The notes: generated by a model not told the origin, from the letters alone. Positions 12,401 through 27,400 are shown, counted from the stretch's first letter. The stretch is DNA of 64,000 nt from Enoplosus armatus (GCF_043641665.1 NC_092183.1:20231001-20295000), one strand, 5' to 3'. A program made the numbers and translations.

Positions 12401-15400
12401 TCCCAAAGGCATCGCAGCCCAGAGTGAGAGGCTGCTTCAAGGTGACCGTGAGGTTCAGTGGACTGCCATCCTCCTGAATCTCTGGGGGAACTGAAGAAGA
12501 TTTGTGTTCACACTATATATCAAATCAGTTTAAGGTATTTTGTTAGGAGGGATAAAAATACAGGTTACTGAATTCTCACCATTTACTTTCAGCCTAGTCT
12601 TTCTCTCCACAGAGCCTGCCTCGTTGGTTGCCACACACTTGAAGTCCCCGCTGTGGCTGGCAGACGATGCGCTAATTACAAGAGCGCCATCCCTCGCCAC
12701 AGAAAACTCTGATTGTTCTGGGTGTATCTCCAGGCCATTCTTGAACCAGCGTACCTTGGGACGAGGTGAACCTGCAGGTGCAGGGACAAGAAAAGCATTG
12801 TGAGTGAGTATAAACTGAGCTTTATTGATCACGCCTGACAGAAAGAAAAGTTACTTCCATCTCTCTGCTTCTCTACAGGAGAATTTAATGGGCAGGCAGC
12901 CCAGACTAGAAAAAGCCAGCTCTACATTTATCTGTTGGACAGCGGGACAGCAGGGGAGACCATGCCAAAATGGTTAGAGTCCTTGTAGCCTGCAAGCTTA
13001 AGATTTCAAGGTCAGAGTCACATAAAAAAAGTAAGACTCAGTATGCTGGAGAAATGAAAGATGCATGATTTAAAATACGAGCAACAAGATTTATTACCAA
13101 ACTGAGGTGAGAGTCTTGAGCAGTAAGAACAGGAGTGGTTGAACAAGCAGTTCAAAGGCACTGGTGTGTACATTCAGGAGCCTGAAACAGGTGTGCTCTG
13201 TGGATTACTGGGTGGAAAAGAGCTGGAAATGGTCAAGAGGAGAAAGGTGGAATGGGGGGAAAGGAAGGGTGGAAAGGTGGAGTGTTTTGTACCCAGAACA
13301 ACAGACGCCCAGGACGAGGACAAACCAGCGAGTCGCAGCGAAAGAGCAGTGCAGCGGAGTGATCCAAATGCCACGGCTCTGTCTATTTACAGAGGTGTCA
13401 CATATACAAACGCCACAGATGAGGAAGGGAAATCAAACACAGCAGCCTTCCTCAATCCAAAAAATACTAAATACAGGACATGCAGCATAAAGCAAAGGTG
13501 ATGTTATCGCCTGTTACCTCTATGAACACATGTTTATACTTAAGGAGCCCTGAAGAAAATTCATTATCTCATTGCTGAGAGGAAATGCATACAGATGTTC
13601 TGTTTTAGATGTTAACAGATCTCATTAGTAGACTTTGAATTTATTTGCTGGAGCTGGCGAAGTCGAGATTATCTCTTCCATGTGTTTCTCAAATAATTAC
13701 CTCTATCAAATGAAATGCGCTTGTTGGTGAATTAATAACACCCTTCTGGCAGAAACTGTGCTTCATCTCCCTCATACAGATAGATCTCAAGAGAACAATG
13801 AGGGGATCCTTGTTTCCTGCAGCCGGCTGCCTCTCAAGGGTGTCAAGAGCACAGAGCATTTCTGTGTGAGCCCTCTGAGACCTGGCACAGTCTGCCCGCC
13901 TGCCTGCCTGCCTGCCTGCCTGCCGGTATGACTTGGATGGAACAAGGGCTAGTGTGGCTTCATCTTCCTCTTCCTCTTCCTGTGCTTCACGTTGCACCTC
14001 AGACATCTCTGTCCTTCATCTGCCAGCAGCAGCCTGTAATTAGGATTCCTCTCCCAGCAGGCCCCGACGCTGAGGAAAGCAGATGTGGCTCACTGAGGCA
14101 GCAGGCAGACTGATGTTCCAGCTGTTGCTCCACATTAGACACAGTCCTCACCTTCACTCACCGAGCTGGTTACCATGGCACAGGTCCACACAAACAATAC
14201 CTGTTTGCACGGGCTGTCAGAGGGTTAAGTATCCATCAGTACATCCGCAGACATACACACACACACACACATAATGTGTTTTGATAAAATAGCAAGCTCC
14301 CCACATCCCTTCAGGATGCTACCTTGTTCGTGCAGAGATGTTAAAATATATAGACAATAGCGTGTCTCTGGGTGCTGCGATAAAAGGAAGCTCTGCCTTT
14401 TAACATGGCAAGGATCTTTTTTTAAAGGTTTGACAACTAAAAGTCTACGGTGATGGCGAAACATTCCTTTGATGGTGCACAAATACACGTATCTGTCCTA
14501 CATTTATAGTGGAATTTTCTCTTGTGTCATAAAAACAAGCTAAAAGGCGCATCCATTTTAGGCTCTAAAAACTTCACACCCTGCAAATTCTGTCTCTTCT
14601 GAACACCAAACCTGTGATTGCCCTATTATTTTCAGTCTATCTAAGGCTGACTCATCTGTGAATCGTTTTGTACCTTCAGCAGGGCAAGGGATGATGACTT
14701 TGCTGTTTGCTACTTTCTCCATGATGGCATCTCCAGGTTCTGCAAAGGATGGGGCCTCTGTGAGGACAGAAAAAACATGTTATGTGCTGGTTCAAAGTGC
14801 AAGGGCAGTTGATACAGTGAACGCTGTCAGATTTATTAACAAAAGTTCTCGTGTAGGTAAGTACGTAAGTGAGAAGAAGCCTTCAGGGCACCTGAGGGAC
14901 TGCTGTGGGTGTAAGATTTGAGACATCTCACAGGTGCAGTACCTACATCAACCTCTAACACCCACAGCCAGGCTGACCTCTATATTTAATCAGGCAGTCT
15001 CACTGAGATCCAGATCTCTTTTTCAGATGAGAAAACAAACCAGCAAACAAGAACAACATGGCTGCAGCCAGACAGCCAACAACCAAGTGGCAAAGAGAAT
15101 TAATAAAAATAATTACATGAGTCATAAAAAACATCAGATGGTAAGGCTTTAAAATCTCCAGGGGGAATGAAAAAATCTAACTTGAGTGCAGATTTCAGTT
15201 CATTCCATTTGAACGGTGCATTCGAGTCCTCTAGGGTTTGTACATACACATGTACTTGGTCTTATCTGCATTTAGGGGTGGGAATATCAGGACAGTATCA
15301 AAGGCAGATTTGGAATGGAACCAGTGGCATATAAATATATATTTACTTAAAAGTGGGCATTGAGAACTGATTAGAAAATATAATATTATGTATGTCTAAT

Positions 15401-18400
15401 GTAAATAGTAATGGACTAAGAATAAACTCCTGCGGCTCCCCATTGCTAATAGCAAGAAGGCTTGATTCAGCTCAAGTAGCCACACGTTCTCAACTTCCAC
15501 AAGTTGATAGAGGCTTAAAGGACTGCTTAAGGGGCCAGTATACTTCGCTAGTGCTTGTCAGCCAGCTTTTCACTCCGCTCCGAGGGTGGCCATTCAGAGC
15601 AATTTTTAATCATATTTTACAATGTAAGCATGATTCACAATACACAGAGAGAGAATTTCTGCTTATTCTGTGTACAAACAGGGTTTGAAGACCTGAACAG
15701 CAGATATTCACCAAGAATTTCCAGCTTGATCTCCAAGGTCTCCTGTCCAGCGCTGTTCTTGGCCACACACTGGTAAGTGCCTTGGTCAGCGAGGCTGACC
15801 TGTTGGATCCTGAGGGGCGTAGTGTTCTTGACCCCAACAGGAAGTCCATTGTGAAACCAACTGACCTCAGGGCTGGGTTCTCCCTGGACCACACATGGCA
15901 GAGTCACTGTTTGGCCAATCAGGGCTTTCAGGAGGGAGGGTGCTGGCTGAATTCTGGGCTTAGCTGAAGACAAAAACAAACATCCTAAATGTAAATGTCA
16001 CCACATCTGTTACACACCTATTAATTTACACATCTGACATATTTTACACATGTTAGAAGTGACTTATTTACAGGGGGTCAATCTATCAATATGACAGCAT
16101 TTTGAAAAGTTTTAAGATTTCTAAGAAGTTCAACTTCCTAATGAAGCCCCACAGACTTACCTTGAATGTGTAAATTGTAGCTTAGGGACACATTGCCTGC
16201 TGGGTTTTCTGCAGTGCAGGTGTACAGTTTACTATCAATCAGACGCACATCAGTGATCCTCAGAGAGCCTGAAGGCAAAACGGTGAACCTGGGGAGTGGT
16301 TAGGGGTCAAGGGCAAAGAGATGGAGAAAACACAACACTTTATGAGTCACTGAAGATCTACAGCCGCTGTGTTTTGGGAGAAGAGGTGTTCCTGTTTTCA
16401 AGCAATATTTTCCTCTAGTGTCCTATTTATACTGTGGAGCATTTAAACATCTATATGAGCACATAAATAGTCAAGTATTTATACTGGCTGGCCGGTGTTT
16501 ATAGCACCGGGCAGCCAGTACTACTATATATTCCGGTATGTCACCAATGTATATTTTGATATCACCCTTGATAGTTGTGTGTCTGTGAGGACAAATTTCA
16601 AGATGCAGTTTTGCTTCTGTTACTATTATTAGAGGAAGATGAGCTGATGAAAACAGTTCCTGTAAACAGATTCAGACAGTGAATTCCCAGTACAGCCACT
16701 GCCAGAGGCTCAGTGATGAAGTGGTTCATTAGTGTGTAAAATAATTAGATAATGTGCACATATTTTGAGCAATTTGTCAAAAGAATGGGTCATAAATACG
16801 ACATTGTCCATTGTATTATGTGTGCTGAGCTCTAAATACAAAACAAAGCATGAGAGAAAGTGACAGCAATACAGCGTTGAAATACAATGTAAAGCTGTTG
16901 ATGGAGTTTTTGTCTATGTGCTGTTTGGTTGCATTAAAGAAGAATGGATCTGTGATGGATGAAAGTTATGAACAACAACGCACTAAGTGGAGTCTGGACG
17001 TCAGCCAGGGCCCAGTAATCTCCTTAGTGAGTTGTTAATTTCACAATTACCATTGTCCAGGGTAATTATAGTGTAAAAGGGTAGCCAGAGTTTGACCTGA
17101 TGACATCGCCATGGGAAAGGTCATAGGCTCACAAAAATCAATGCATTTCTTCCTGTTGGAAACAGTAATGTGCGCAGCAGCTATTGTGTGTTTATCACCA
17201 AGGGGTCAGGGAATACAGATCATTTGAAAAGCAAAATGTTGGCCTGATGGTGGCGCTAGATGGAAGGTCATGCAGGTCTCCATTATCAATATGTTTCGTC
17301 CTCCTTGGAACAACCATGTGGAAAGCAAAGTTTACACCAAACCAGCCATTTCTTTTATAGATGTTTGTCATAGACCAACAAGTGGACAGATGGAGGCAAT
17401 CACATACACTAACCTCCACTCCAAAAACAGTCTTTGTAGCAAAAACAAAAGCAGCAGTTAAATGTAGGTTAAAAGTACATAAATGTAGGTCAGCGACTTT
17501 AAAGGGGTGTGCGGTAACCTGAATTGCACCAGAAGCTATCCAGCTGTGTAAATGCATAATATGCAGAAATGTAAACACACCTCTGCGATTTATCTTAGAT
17601 AAGTGTGTCTGCTAGGCAACTGAATTATAACAATAACACGTTCATGAATGAGCTTGAAGCACAAAGAGCTCTTTATTTGAGCTGCACATATGGTCTGATG
17701 TCGCACCCCCCACCTCCTCAAACAGCCTTAGGAGAGGCAGCAACATCTTAACATAGGAACCAAATGACTGCCTCTGCAGTGGTCAATCTGTGCTCAGACT
17801 GCAGCAATGCCACAATGAAGACTGACACAAGCTCAAGACCACAAGACATGAGCCACCCCCCCTCGCCCATCCATCAATCCCCACATTGGTGTCAAGTCAT
17901 CTGTGTACACAGTCTGACAATTGGGACAAATTGGCCTCATCAGGATTAGCTTTAGAGTGAACAAATCCACCGACTCAGTGTTCAATAGCTCTGCGTCTTG
18001 TCCCACCCCCTTCTGTCTTTTTGCTCGTACTAGCCTATCACATGGCTATGGCAGACATCTTACCGCCCACTGATTGAAGTTATTGCAACAATCAGCACCC
18101 CCTGGTCATTTCCTCTGACCCACAGAGTGCATCTGGAGAGAACGAATCTCGCTCTTTCACAGCGTGCTCGTTTCCGCAGGTCCTGCGCATGCAAAGCATG
18201 GGCTCATGTGGGGGTTGTTCACAGAGATGTGTTATTCTCATCAGACAGGACTAGTAAAGAGTCAGCATGTTGTTTTACTGCTGAAGCACCCCAGGGAATC
18301 CGAACATCAGGCAGACAGGGCTTGTATCTCTTCCTCTGTCAGTTCGTTTTCCTCCCTTCTTCCTGGCACCCCCCCACTCCACCTCCCCTCTTTTCTTCTT

Positions 18401-21400
18401 CCTGGCCCCACACAATTCATACTGTATCTGAGTCACCGCAGCTTTCAACCCTCATGCAACTGTCATTCTTCTATCTACCCAAAACCAATCGGTCTGGTGC
18501 CTGGCCCGGAGAGTCTGTCTGTCATCTATCCAGTCTGTGTCCCGAGTCAGCCAGCATGTCTGCACCCAGAGTGACCACACATGAAAGCCGGGAATCAGCG
18601 AACCATGTGGGACCAGATGTTCCTCCTCAGTTTAGCCAACGAGTGAAGCCCCCACACAGCTTTCCGGCCGACTGCTGCTGCCTCTGCCTCGCCACTCTTC
18701 AAAAGGCATCACTAAATGAACTCCAAACATTAGCAGCAGCTTTGAATGGCTGCCAGCTTCAGTCAGAGTCCCTTGTAAAAGCTGAGTCAGAGGTGAGGTA
18801 TGGTGAGGTATGGTGAGAACTTTTGTCTTTTGTTACATGAACAACTAATTTTACTGCATCGTTGCCAGAGTGAGGTAAGACTTCCTCTTACCCAGCTGTG
18901 ACAGGGGGGATGGGATGCCCATTTCTGCTCCATGTGACTAGTGGAGAAGGAGTCCCCTGGGCCTCACATGGGAGAACAACCTCTGTCCCCACCTCTGCAG
19001 CCATCTTCACCGTGTTGTCATGGCCACTCACACCCATTATCTTAGGCATGGCTGGAGAAGAGGGAGAGAAGTTGTAAGAACAACATGTAGGCTCTTTGTT
19101 CAACCTGCCTCGTATCTCTAAACAGGAAGTCACTCAGTCAAACATCATACAGTCTGTTCAGCCTTTGTTAAATCAAACATTGCTATGTTTAGGTGACTGT
19201 GGTCAAACATGCATTGGCTTACCGTTGACACTGAGCTGGATCTCTCGGCTAGCGTAGCCCACAGGACTGGTGGCAGTGCAGATGTAGATGCCTGCATCGT
19301 CAGTGGTGGGGTGGGGGATGTGGAGGTATCCATCAGGGTCAGACTGAAGAGAGGAGCGGCCCCTGGGCAGAGGCTGCCTCCCCTGGAGGAACAGCAGGCA
19401 TGAGACCAGACAGAATATACTGTAGATAAAAGATGTCCGCACAACAGCGCCGGGACGCTAAGCTTAGTTTAAGGTTTACGGCCCAAACTTTGATGTCTAA
19501 TGCTATTACAGAGCGCCCCTTTAACTCACTCTCTATCCCCAGTACGTGCACACAAGAATGCAGCCTGCTGCATGCGCACTTGCTTTGAACATAAAATTGC
19601 TTTTACAGATTCACTTTTATCTGACAAGAAAAGAAATTTACTTCACTCTAGAGTACTACTCTGAAAATGTTTTGGAGAAAGCAAGGAAGAAAGATTGGGC
19701 TCAGTCCAACAATATGTAGGAAACAACAGCATGTTGACCTTACTCTGTAATGCTGACTATGTAATGGTGTGGGGTGCTTACTCTGGCATGATTTGCATCC
19801 GTTTATTTCTTCATGGGAAAGGTCAAATCACTGCTTTTACTGACTGCAGTGGCTCAATCTATTACATGCTCCATTTGATAGAACAACTGTTTGCAGAAAA
19901 GTCATTAGATTGTGCTTTAAATAATCTATCATCATACATATTATAGTCAGTGTCACAGCAACAAGGCAGAGGTATAGTACACATGTAGGGATAATGTCTG
20001 ATGATAAGGTCCATGCTTTGCATTCTGGGTGAGTAAAGCGTGCCGGCTTCGCATCAGTTCACCCTGGCTGCGTGTGACCTTTGAGGTTTTCTCGTCATGA
20101 TATGATTCTTTTTTTTACTCAAGTGTTGTATTGAAAGGTGCTGCGAGAAAGGTTTTTAATAGATTCCGAAGGTACAATGAAATCCTGTGTGATTTCTCAC
20201 TGTCAAGGAACAAAGTGGTAAAGTTGCCATGGTTACCTCCTTCCTGGTCAGGTTAATCAAATCTTGATTGCAAACTGTTATTGTTGGAGGTGTTTTTAGA
20301 GTCTTCTGACAAATCAGAGAAAAGGGCCAGAAGAGATTAATAGAAAAAAAAAAGATTTAAATTTGATGAAGATAACTACTATTATCATCACTATCATAAT
20401 GCTAGTGCTGATTACATTAATAGCCCGCTGATGACTGATTTGGCTCAAAATTGCGCACACACATTAAGACAAATATAGATCCCCATCACCAGGACTGAAT
20501 ATTAATCTTTTGTTTGAATGTAACCTGCTTGATATAGCTATTATTTCAGCAATTATTTACAAAGTCTTAATGATGATTCATTTTAAAATGAATGAATGCC
20601 AATGATCCTCACTAGATAATGTTGTGGGAATAAGAACAAGCCAATTAGTCATGCGTGGTCTTATGGGATGCAGCCAAAGCAAATCATTAAGAAAAGTGGA
20701 TTTCGACCGCGAGTGTGACATCCTACCTTGGACCAGACAATATTTGGCTTGGGAACTCCGCTGGCCTCGCATGACAGTGTGATGGCTACGCCCTCGTTGG
20801 CTATGTAGTGATACGGCCCAGCATTGATCTCAGGGGGCACTGTGGAAGAAGTAGGTCATAAAACACAGCTGTCTGACTGGCCGTGAAGAAGCGGACCACG
20901 GCATTATCACTGGCCTTAGCCAGCCGGCAGTATCAGCGCCCGAGGCATTTCTTCATTACGAACCGATGATGAACCGTAATCTGCCCTGTCTGTCATTACG
21001 AACAAAATGAGCCTTTCATCATAGCATGCAGTAAATGAACCCTTTCACTATGATGACAGCAGGTGGTCAAGTCATTGGTATACTGTGGTTTTCCAAGCTG
21101 AGTCGGCACATTGTTGCACTGACTGTCCAAACCTGTCAGTGTCTCTAGCATTGAGAAACTGTATTCAGGGATGTGTACTTAAAAAATAGCTTGACATTTT
21201 GGGAAATAGGCAAACAGCAATTTCTGGTTTGTATTGGAACTATTTCTTGACTGGGCCAGTGACTTCCTGGCATTTCCCGGGTTACCTTTGGACAGAGCCT
21301 GGCTAGCCGTGCTTCCAGTCTTTGTTCCAAGCTAAGCTAATTATTCAAAATGTCTCACTATTCCTTTAACGTGCGCTCTTACCGTGGATCTCCAGGCTGA

Positions 21401-24400
21401 CTGTAATGTTCATGGAGCCTGCTACATTCACCGCAGTGCAGACATAAGTCCCAGCATCCTCTGGGACGGTTCTTTCAATGTACAAACTGCCGTCACTCCT
21501 CAGGAACTTCCTTCCATTCAACTGAACCTATGGTGAGGAGAAACCACCGCTGTCACACTGAAACATAGAGATGATCTGTATGTATTTCAAAGTTAAATAC
21601 TAATCAGTCTTACAGATTTTCCATTTTGGGACCAGTTTCTTTCTGGAAGAGGTATGCCATCCAACAGCATGCAGGGAATACTCAGGGACTGGCCGATGCC
21701 AGTGGTGATGACTGGGGCACCTTGGGCCAAGAGAGGGGGCTCTGCGGGAAAAGGAAGTGTAAAGACGAAAATACTAAACAAGAGCAGGAAAATGTGAAAG
21801 TATTTTAAGGCCACAGTCAGCTTTGGAGTTGCTGCCATTGTCTCTAAAATATATGGTAGTGCGGAGAGACAAGCCTACCCAGTCCAGTGACACTAACTCT
21901 GGCCTCAGTTTTGATGGTTCCGAACTGATTCTTGGCCTCGCAGATGTACAGCCCGTCATCATCCAGCCAGACACCTGTAGTCAAACACACAGTAAACCAG
22001 CAAGAAACACAGCACAATCTATACATCTGAGATAAGCAACATCTCCACACTTAGTCCATGCTATTGCAAGTTAAGTCCTCTACTCAGTAACAAATGGTAT
22101 TATTGGTTTGACTGCGCTGTAATTAAGAGTTAAAAATAGAAAATAACGGGATTAATGGGTTTGGCTCAGCTGCCAGCCCGCTGACACACATGCCCCACTC
22201 AGTAAATTCTCTGGAGATCACATGTTGGAGGATCAACACATGATTCACTTCTTGTGTTTAGACAGTCAGGCCGGTGTTTAAATAGCTGAAGACATTAAAC
22301 AGTGAAGTTTGTGTGTGGCACAATATGGATAGAGACATTTTCCAAAACAATGGCAGGTAAAAAACAAAGCCATCTGCAACAGGTTGAGCTAATTAGGTCA
22401 GACAGCAGCCGCAAATGGAAACAGTGACAGAAGCAGCCCATGCAAATATGTCCGTTCCTCTCCAATATAATATTACACACACTATAAACATTTAGTCTCA
22501 GGAGCACAAAGGCCAAGATTAGTCATATTGTAGGCTGAAAGGCCTCCAAAGTTCACAATTTAAATTCCCCTTGCCCTGATGAGAGTACAATCTCACAATG
22601 AAGAAGAAAAACATGGACAAAGGAACACCTACTCTTTCAGAATGACAAATAGCATTAAAGTAATGTGCCGTTTTTTTTACACACCAGAAGTACTGCTTTT
22701 AGCAGGATGGATACTTAATGTATTGAGAGCCATCTACTGTAACTTTATAGATGGCAATGACATCCTGTTGCCTCCCTCTCTTAAGAAAATGTTGGCTGAA
22801 TTTAATATGAAAGGCTGCTCTTCTATATATAATCACTCAGAAAAATGTCATGCCATTGAGTGCAAGGCAACCATGAAGCTGTATTAGCCTGCACTGCAGA
22901 CCAAAGTTCTTTGCTGTGATAGTGTTTCATGGATAACTCACTCTGGATTAGAAGATGTCCGTTTTCCAGCTGCATTGTTCTACTGTGGCTGTCTGTCCTT
23001 GTAAGAATCTGCCTGCCGTCCCCTCTGCGCCAGGTCACTGTCGGCCGCGGGAAACCTCGGGCAATGCAGGGGAGGGTGATATTCTCCCCTACGTTAGCTG
23101 TCACGTCAATGGGTGCCTCAGAGAACAATGGGCCCGCTGTGGAAGGAAGGGCGAAGGGTTTGTGTAAATTCTGAGAGAAAAATACGTTTTATGTGGAACA
23201 CTGGAGTGTGGTCTCACCTCCAACCTCCAGACTGACAGTGCCAGCAGAGGTTCCAGCGGAGCTGCTGGCCACACAGCTGTACTGACCAGCGTCGACCTCC
23301 TGCACCCCTCGAATGTGCAGGGTGCCGCGGTATACATCCTGCTCAACGAAAGGAGCAGAGCCCACCTCAAGCTCACCTGGAAACACGCATAAAACAAGCC
23401 CTTTGGTCTCTTACTGGACATTTCCTCAGTCACTTTTATGTATACACTGTTTTTGACCTTAACTTACCTTTGAACCAGTGGACAAGAGGAGGGGGAATGC
23501 CTGTGGGTCGACACTCGAGAGTCGCATCACCACCAACAGATACAAGTACGGCCTGCTGTACCACTGTTATTCTAGGCACCTCTGGAGGAAAGACAAGAAA
23601 CAACAAGCGGTTCAACTGTGTAATCTTAAAGAATTTTTATTTTATAGCAATTCACCAGATTTGCATGTAGTGCTACTATATATTGAAATAATAGTAAAGT
23701 AATGCCTTAAAGCAGTAAAGCCTGCAGAGTAGACCTGAGGTGGATACAAAAACTAAGCTTACATTTCACACACATTCTGTGCCAACAGAGCAGGGATAGA
23801 TGCTTTTGAAACAGGCAGACAGCTGAGCTGAAAGGATGAGATGATCTATCTTACAAGGCTCTCGCTGCCTTGACAGATCAGTGTTGTTAAAAATGACATT
23901 CAGAGACAAAAGTGTGTATAATACCAGCATGCCCCAGGAAGAGGCTGCCACAGTCCATCAGTGCTGAGGTTTCTGTCAACCACTAACTGACGTGCCACGG
24001 CTGAAACTTCAGGCTTACAACTGTCAGCACTCACAAAACAAGTAGAGAAATATCCTATTGTGTGAGACAGGGCAGCATGTGGCCACACTTGCTTGTGCTC
24101 CACACAGAGCTGGTGAACAACTCAAACTGAATATCATTCACAGGCTGTTTCAAAACGAATGCTCCTGAAGAATAGTGACACAAAAAAGTGCTGCCTTATC
24201 CGAAGTCTGAAAATGAACGCCAACAAAAATTATTCTTCAAAACAGACATTTTAAAAGATGAGTGAGACTCCAAATGGTAAAAAGGATAATTACATCAACA
24301 GCATCCTCAACCTGATATCTGTAGCGATATCTTGACTTACCTGAAAAAGTAAGTGACACAGACTGAGAGGCAGTCCCAGCATCATTGGTTGCCAAACATG

Positions 24401-27400
24401 TGTAGTTCCCAGCATCCTCTGGGAGGGCCCCTCCAATGGTCAGAACTCCGTGTTGGTTTAGACTCAACCTGTATTGTGCATTTGACAGAATTCATGTTTG
24501 TTTACTCTTTGTGATTACATGTACAGATGTAAAATAGCAATTAATCTCTCAACCTTTCTGCTATTCTTGGGTATCATGAGAGAAATATTTCTTTGAATAT
24601 GTATTTTACACAGACATATGAAACACTTGTGGTTTGGAAACAAATTCTTACATCAGTGGATGTAAATCTCTGCAATGATGCAAACAAGATGTGGCAATCG
24701 CGCATGTAGTTAAAGCGAAATGTAATGACTCTCGGAGTCCTCTGTGCCGGAGGTGTTGAGTGGGCTGAGAGTTCCCTTACCTCGGCCGATTAGTGAGGAA
24801 CATGTTTCCATGGCTCCAGAAGAGCTGTGGAGGGGGGGAGCCGGACGCTGAGCAGACGAGGCGGATCTCGTCCCCTTGGGAGAAAGCCCGGCTCTCGGGG
24901 TGAACTACCACAGAAGGAGCTTCTACAAACGGAGTCAAACAGAGGCAAAATGCTGACGTTGACTGACGGACTTGTCACTTGCATGTCATTTATAACTTCC
25001 CTATCACAAGTTTAACAACAGTAAACTCCTCATGATGTGGGCTACAATGCAATTACCAGCACATCATAACTGGGGAATTGTAGTGAGGAAAATTTTCACA
25101 TTTGGCTATTCTAGGAATTCATTACAAACATCTGAGTGCATGCCCACAATAGAAGCCACACTTTTCAACATGGATCAATTCTGGCTGACGAGAAACATAT
25201 TCTGACGAGGAAGTGGCTCAATCTGACTGCGAGGAGGTTAAGCCAATAATGGAAAACAGATGACGGGGGCCTGAGAGGAGCCATGAGGCCCCAGTGTGTT
25301 AAGTGTTTAAGCAGATGGCCTGCATGGTATCGTCCTACCGTACCTGGGACGAGAAGCCACACTGTGATTCTGCTGTCTCCGTGGGTGTTGGTGGCCACAC
25401 AGTGGTACTCCCCAGCATCCTGAGTCCGTACCACGTTGATCTGCAGGGACGAGTCGGACAGCAATTTCACCCTCCCCGCGCGGGCCCAGATGGTACGACC
25501 CGCTCGGTACCAGGTCAAGTTGTGGCGCATGGAGCCTTCCACTTGGCAGGACAGCACAGCCACGCCTCCCACAGGGGAAGTCACATTCACTGCTGGCTTC
25601 AGGACCGGAGGAGGCTCTGTTTTAGTGGAAAAACATCCAAAACATCAAACCGGTGTTATCAGCGGTGAACAAACAGTGCAGAAATAGTTTAATACAAATG
25701 TTTGTGCTGGTATGCTCCTATCATGTTGATGTTTTAACCAAGAATCTGAGATAAAAAATGACTGGAACTTATTTCAAAGCCTTGCCGTAACTGTGATACA
25801 TGCAGGCTAAGCAACTGAGGAGTTATGTGCGCTTGCATTGTTGCATGTATGTGTATGTGTGTGGCATACCTCTAACAGTCAACTGTGTTAAGGCACGTCC
25901 CTGTCCTGCGCTGCTCTGCGCTATGCACTCATACAGGCCTTCATCCTCAGCTGACGCATGGGCAATCTCCCATGATGCTATGGCAGAATTCCTGATAGAA
26001 AGACACGCTTGGTTCGTTGGCTGGAGTATGACAATAGCAACAAGTTCCTATTTAACGTCACATGCAATTAGTATCTCTGGCACACACACGCACACACACA
26101 CAGGGAATAGTGTCACCACAAGTCAGCTTCACTTCATGAACATAATTCAAAGCAGAGCATCAACACCAAGAAAGAATAGTCGCTTTGTTAATTTCTCAAG
26201 ATGACACAATCGAATATGTAATGTTCACAAAATTGACTGTGTATACCGGTTTCCTGACAGATGAGCCAATAAAACAAGAGTGCAAGCAGCACTAATGCTT
26301 AACAGACATGCTCACTGGTAAGAGTAGTGAGTGACCTAATTAGTGTTTTTTACAGCAAGTAATGGGCGCATGAAGCTGCAGCATCTGGAGGAATCCAAAG
26401 GAAGGCAAGCCAAATGTTACAGAGTGCTGAGCAAATAGAGGAAAGACTCACTGGAAGAACTTCTCCTCGCCCAGTGTAATCCCACTTCTAGTGAATCTTA
26501 GCCTGTAGGGAATGTCACTCTCCACCGAACAGCCAATCACAGCGGGCTGCATGTAGAAGCCGTTCACCACATCAGGCGTGCTCACAACTGGGGGATCTAC
26601 ACCAGAGAGGAAACAAAGGTTAAAGATCACCAGAGAGACTGATGAGGTGTGAGAGACGCTGCGGAGTGGCTTTGGTGATATGTGTCTGCAGGGAGGGGGG
26701 GGTTGTCCTGCCTGGAACGATGTTGGTGTAGGAGACGCTGGACAGCCTCTGGAAGCGGTAGCCCTCCTCGTCTTTGCCCGTCACCTTGATGAAAAAGCTC
26801 TGGGATGGGGTGCGGAACTCCGGGAGACTCCACAATCCTTGTTGACCGAGGTCAGAGGGCAGAGGCACGGGGATGGTGCGCAAGGAGCGGCCTGAGGCTG
26901 ACATGAGCTCCACATGGCTCAGTTGACCTGGAGGCTTCAGGCCTGTGCATTTCAGCAAAACATGGGCTGGAAGTCCTGACAGACAAAGAAAGATCGCCAT
27001 GAGGTCATGTCCTGCGCGTGTTCTCAGTCAAGACTCAAGAGGCTTACAAAAACATGTCTGGCACCTTTTATTGGCCTCTCTCTGGTGTGGTTGAACTCTG
27101 AAACAGGTACACTGGAAAAGCCGGCCCGGAAGTCTACATTGCTGACTCCTGTGACCCTCAGGGTATGGCGCCCGCTGCAGCTCGCCTTTACAAAGAAAGC
27201 AATAGCATTCAATTAGTCCATTGTCATAAAATAGTCAGAGAAACATATTTATGGATTATTCACCAGAGCAGTACCTTCAGTTTCCATGCCCCAGGTCTGG
27301 GAAACTTTAGGTTGACAACACGAGCGGAGTTGGGAATATTCAACAGCTCTTTAAGGCCCTGCTCTACACCAACTACACGACCTAAGAAAAGAACACAGGA

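Noticed and set aside
18127..18816. 229-codon open frame on the plus strand within hmcn2 intron 22
   Set aside because: Pyrimidine-rich, with composition-driven Ser/Pro/His content, no recognisable domain and an overlapping open frame in another phase. It looks like chance.
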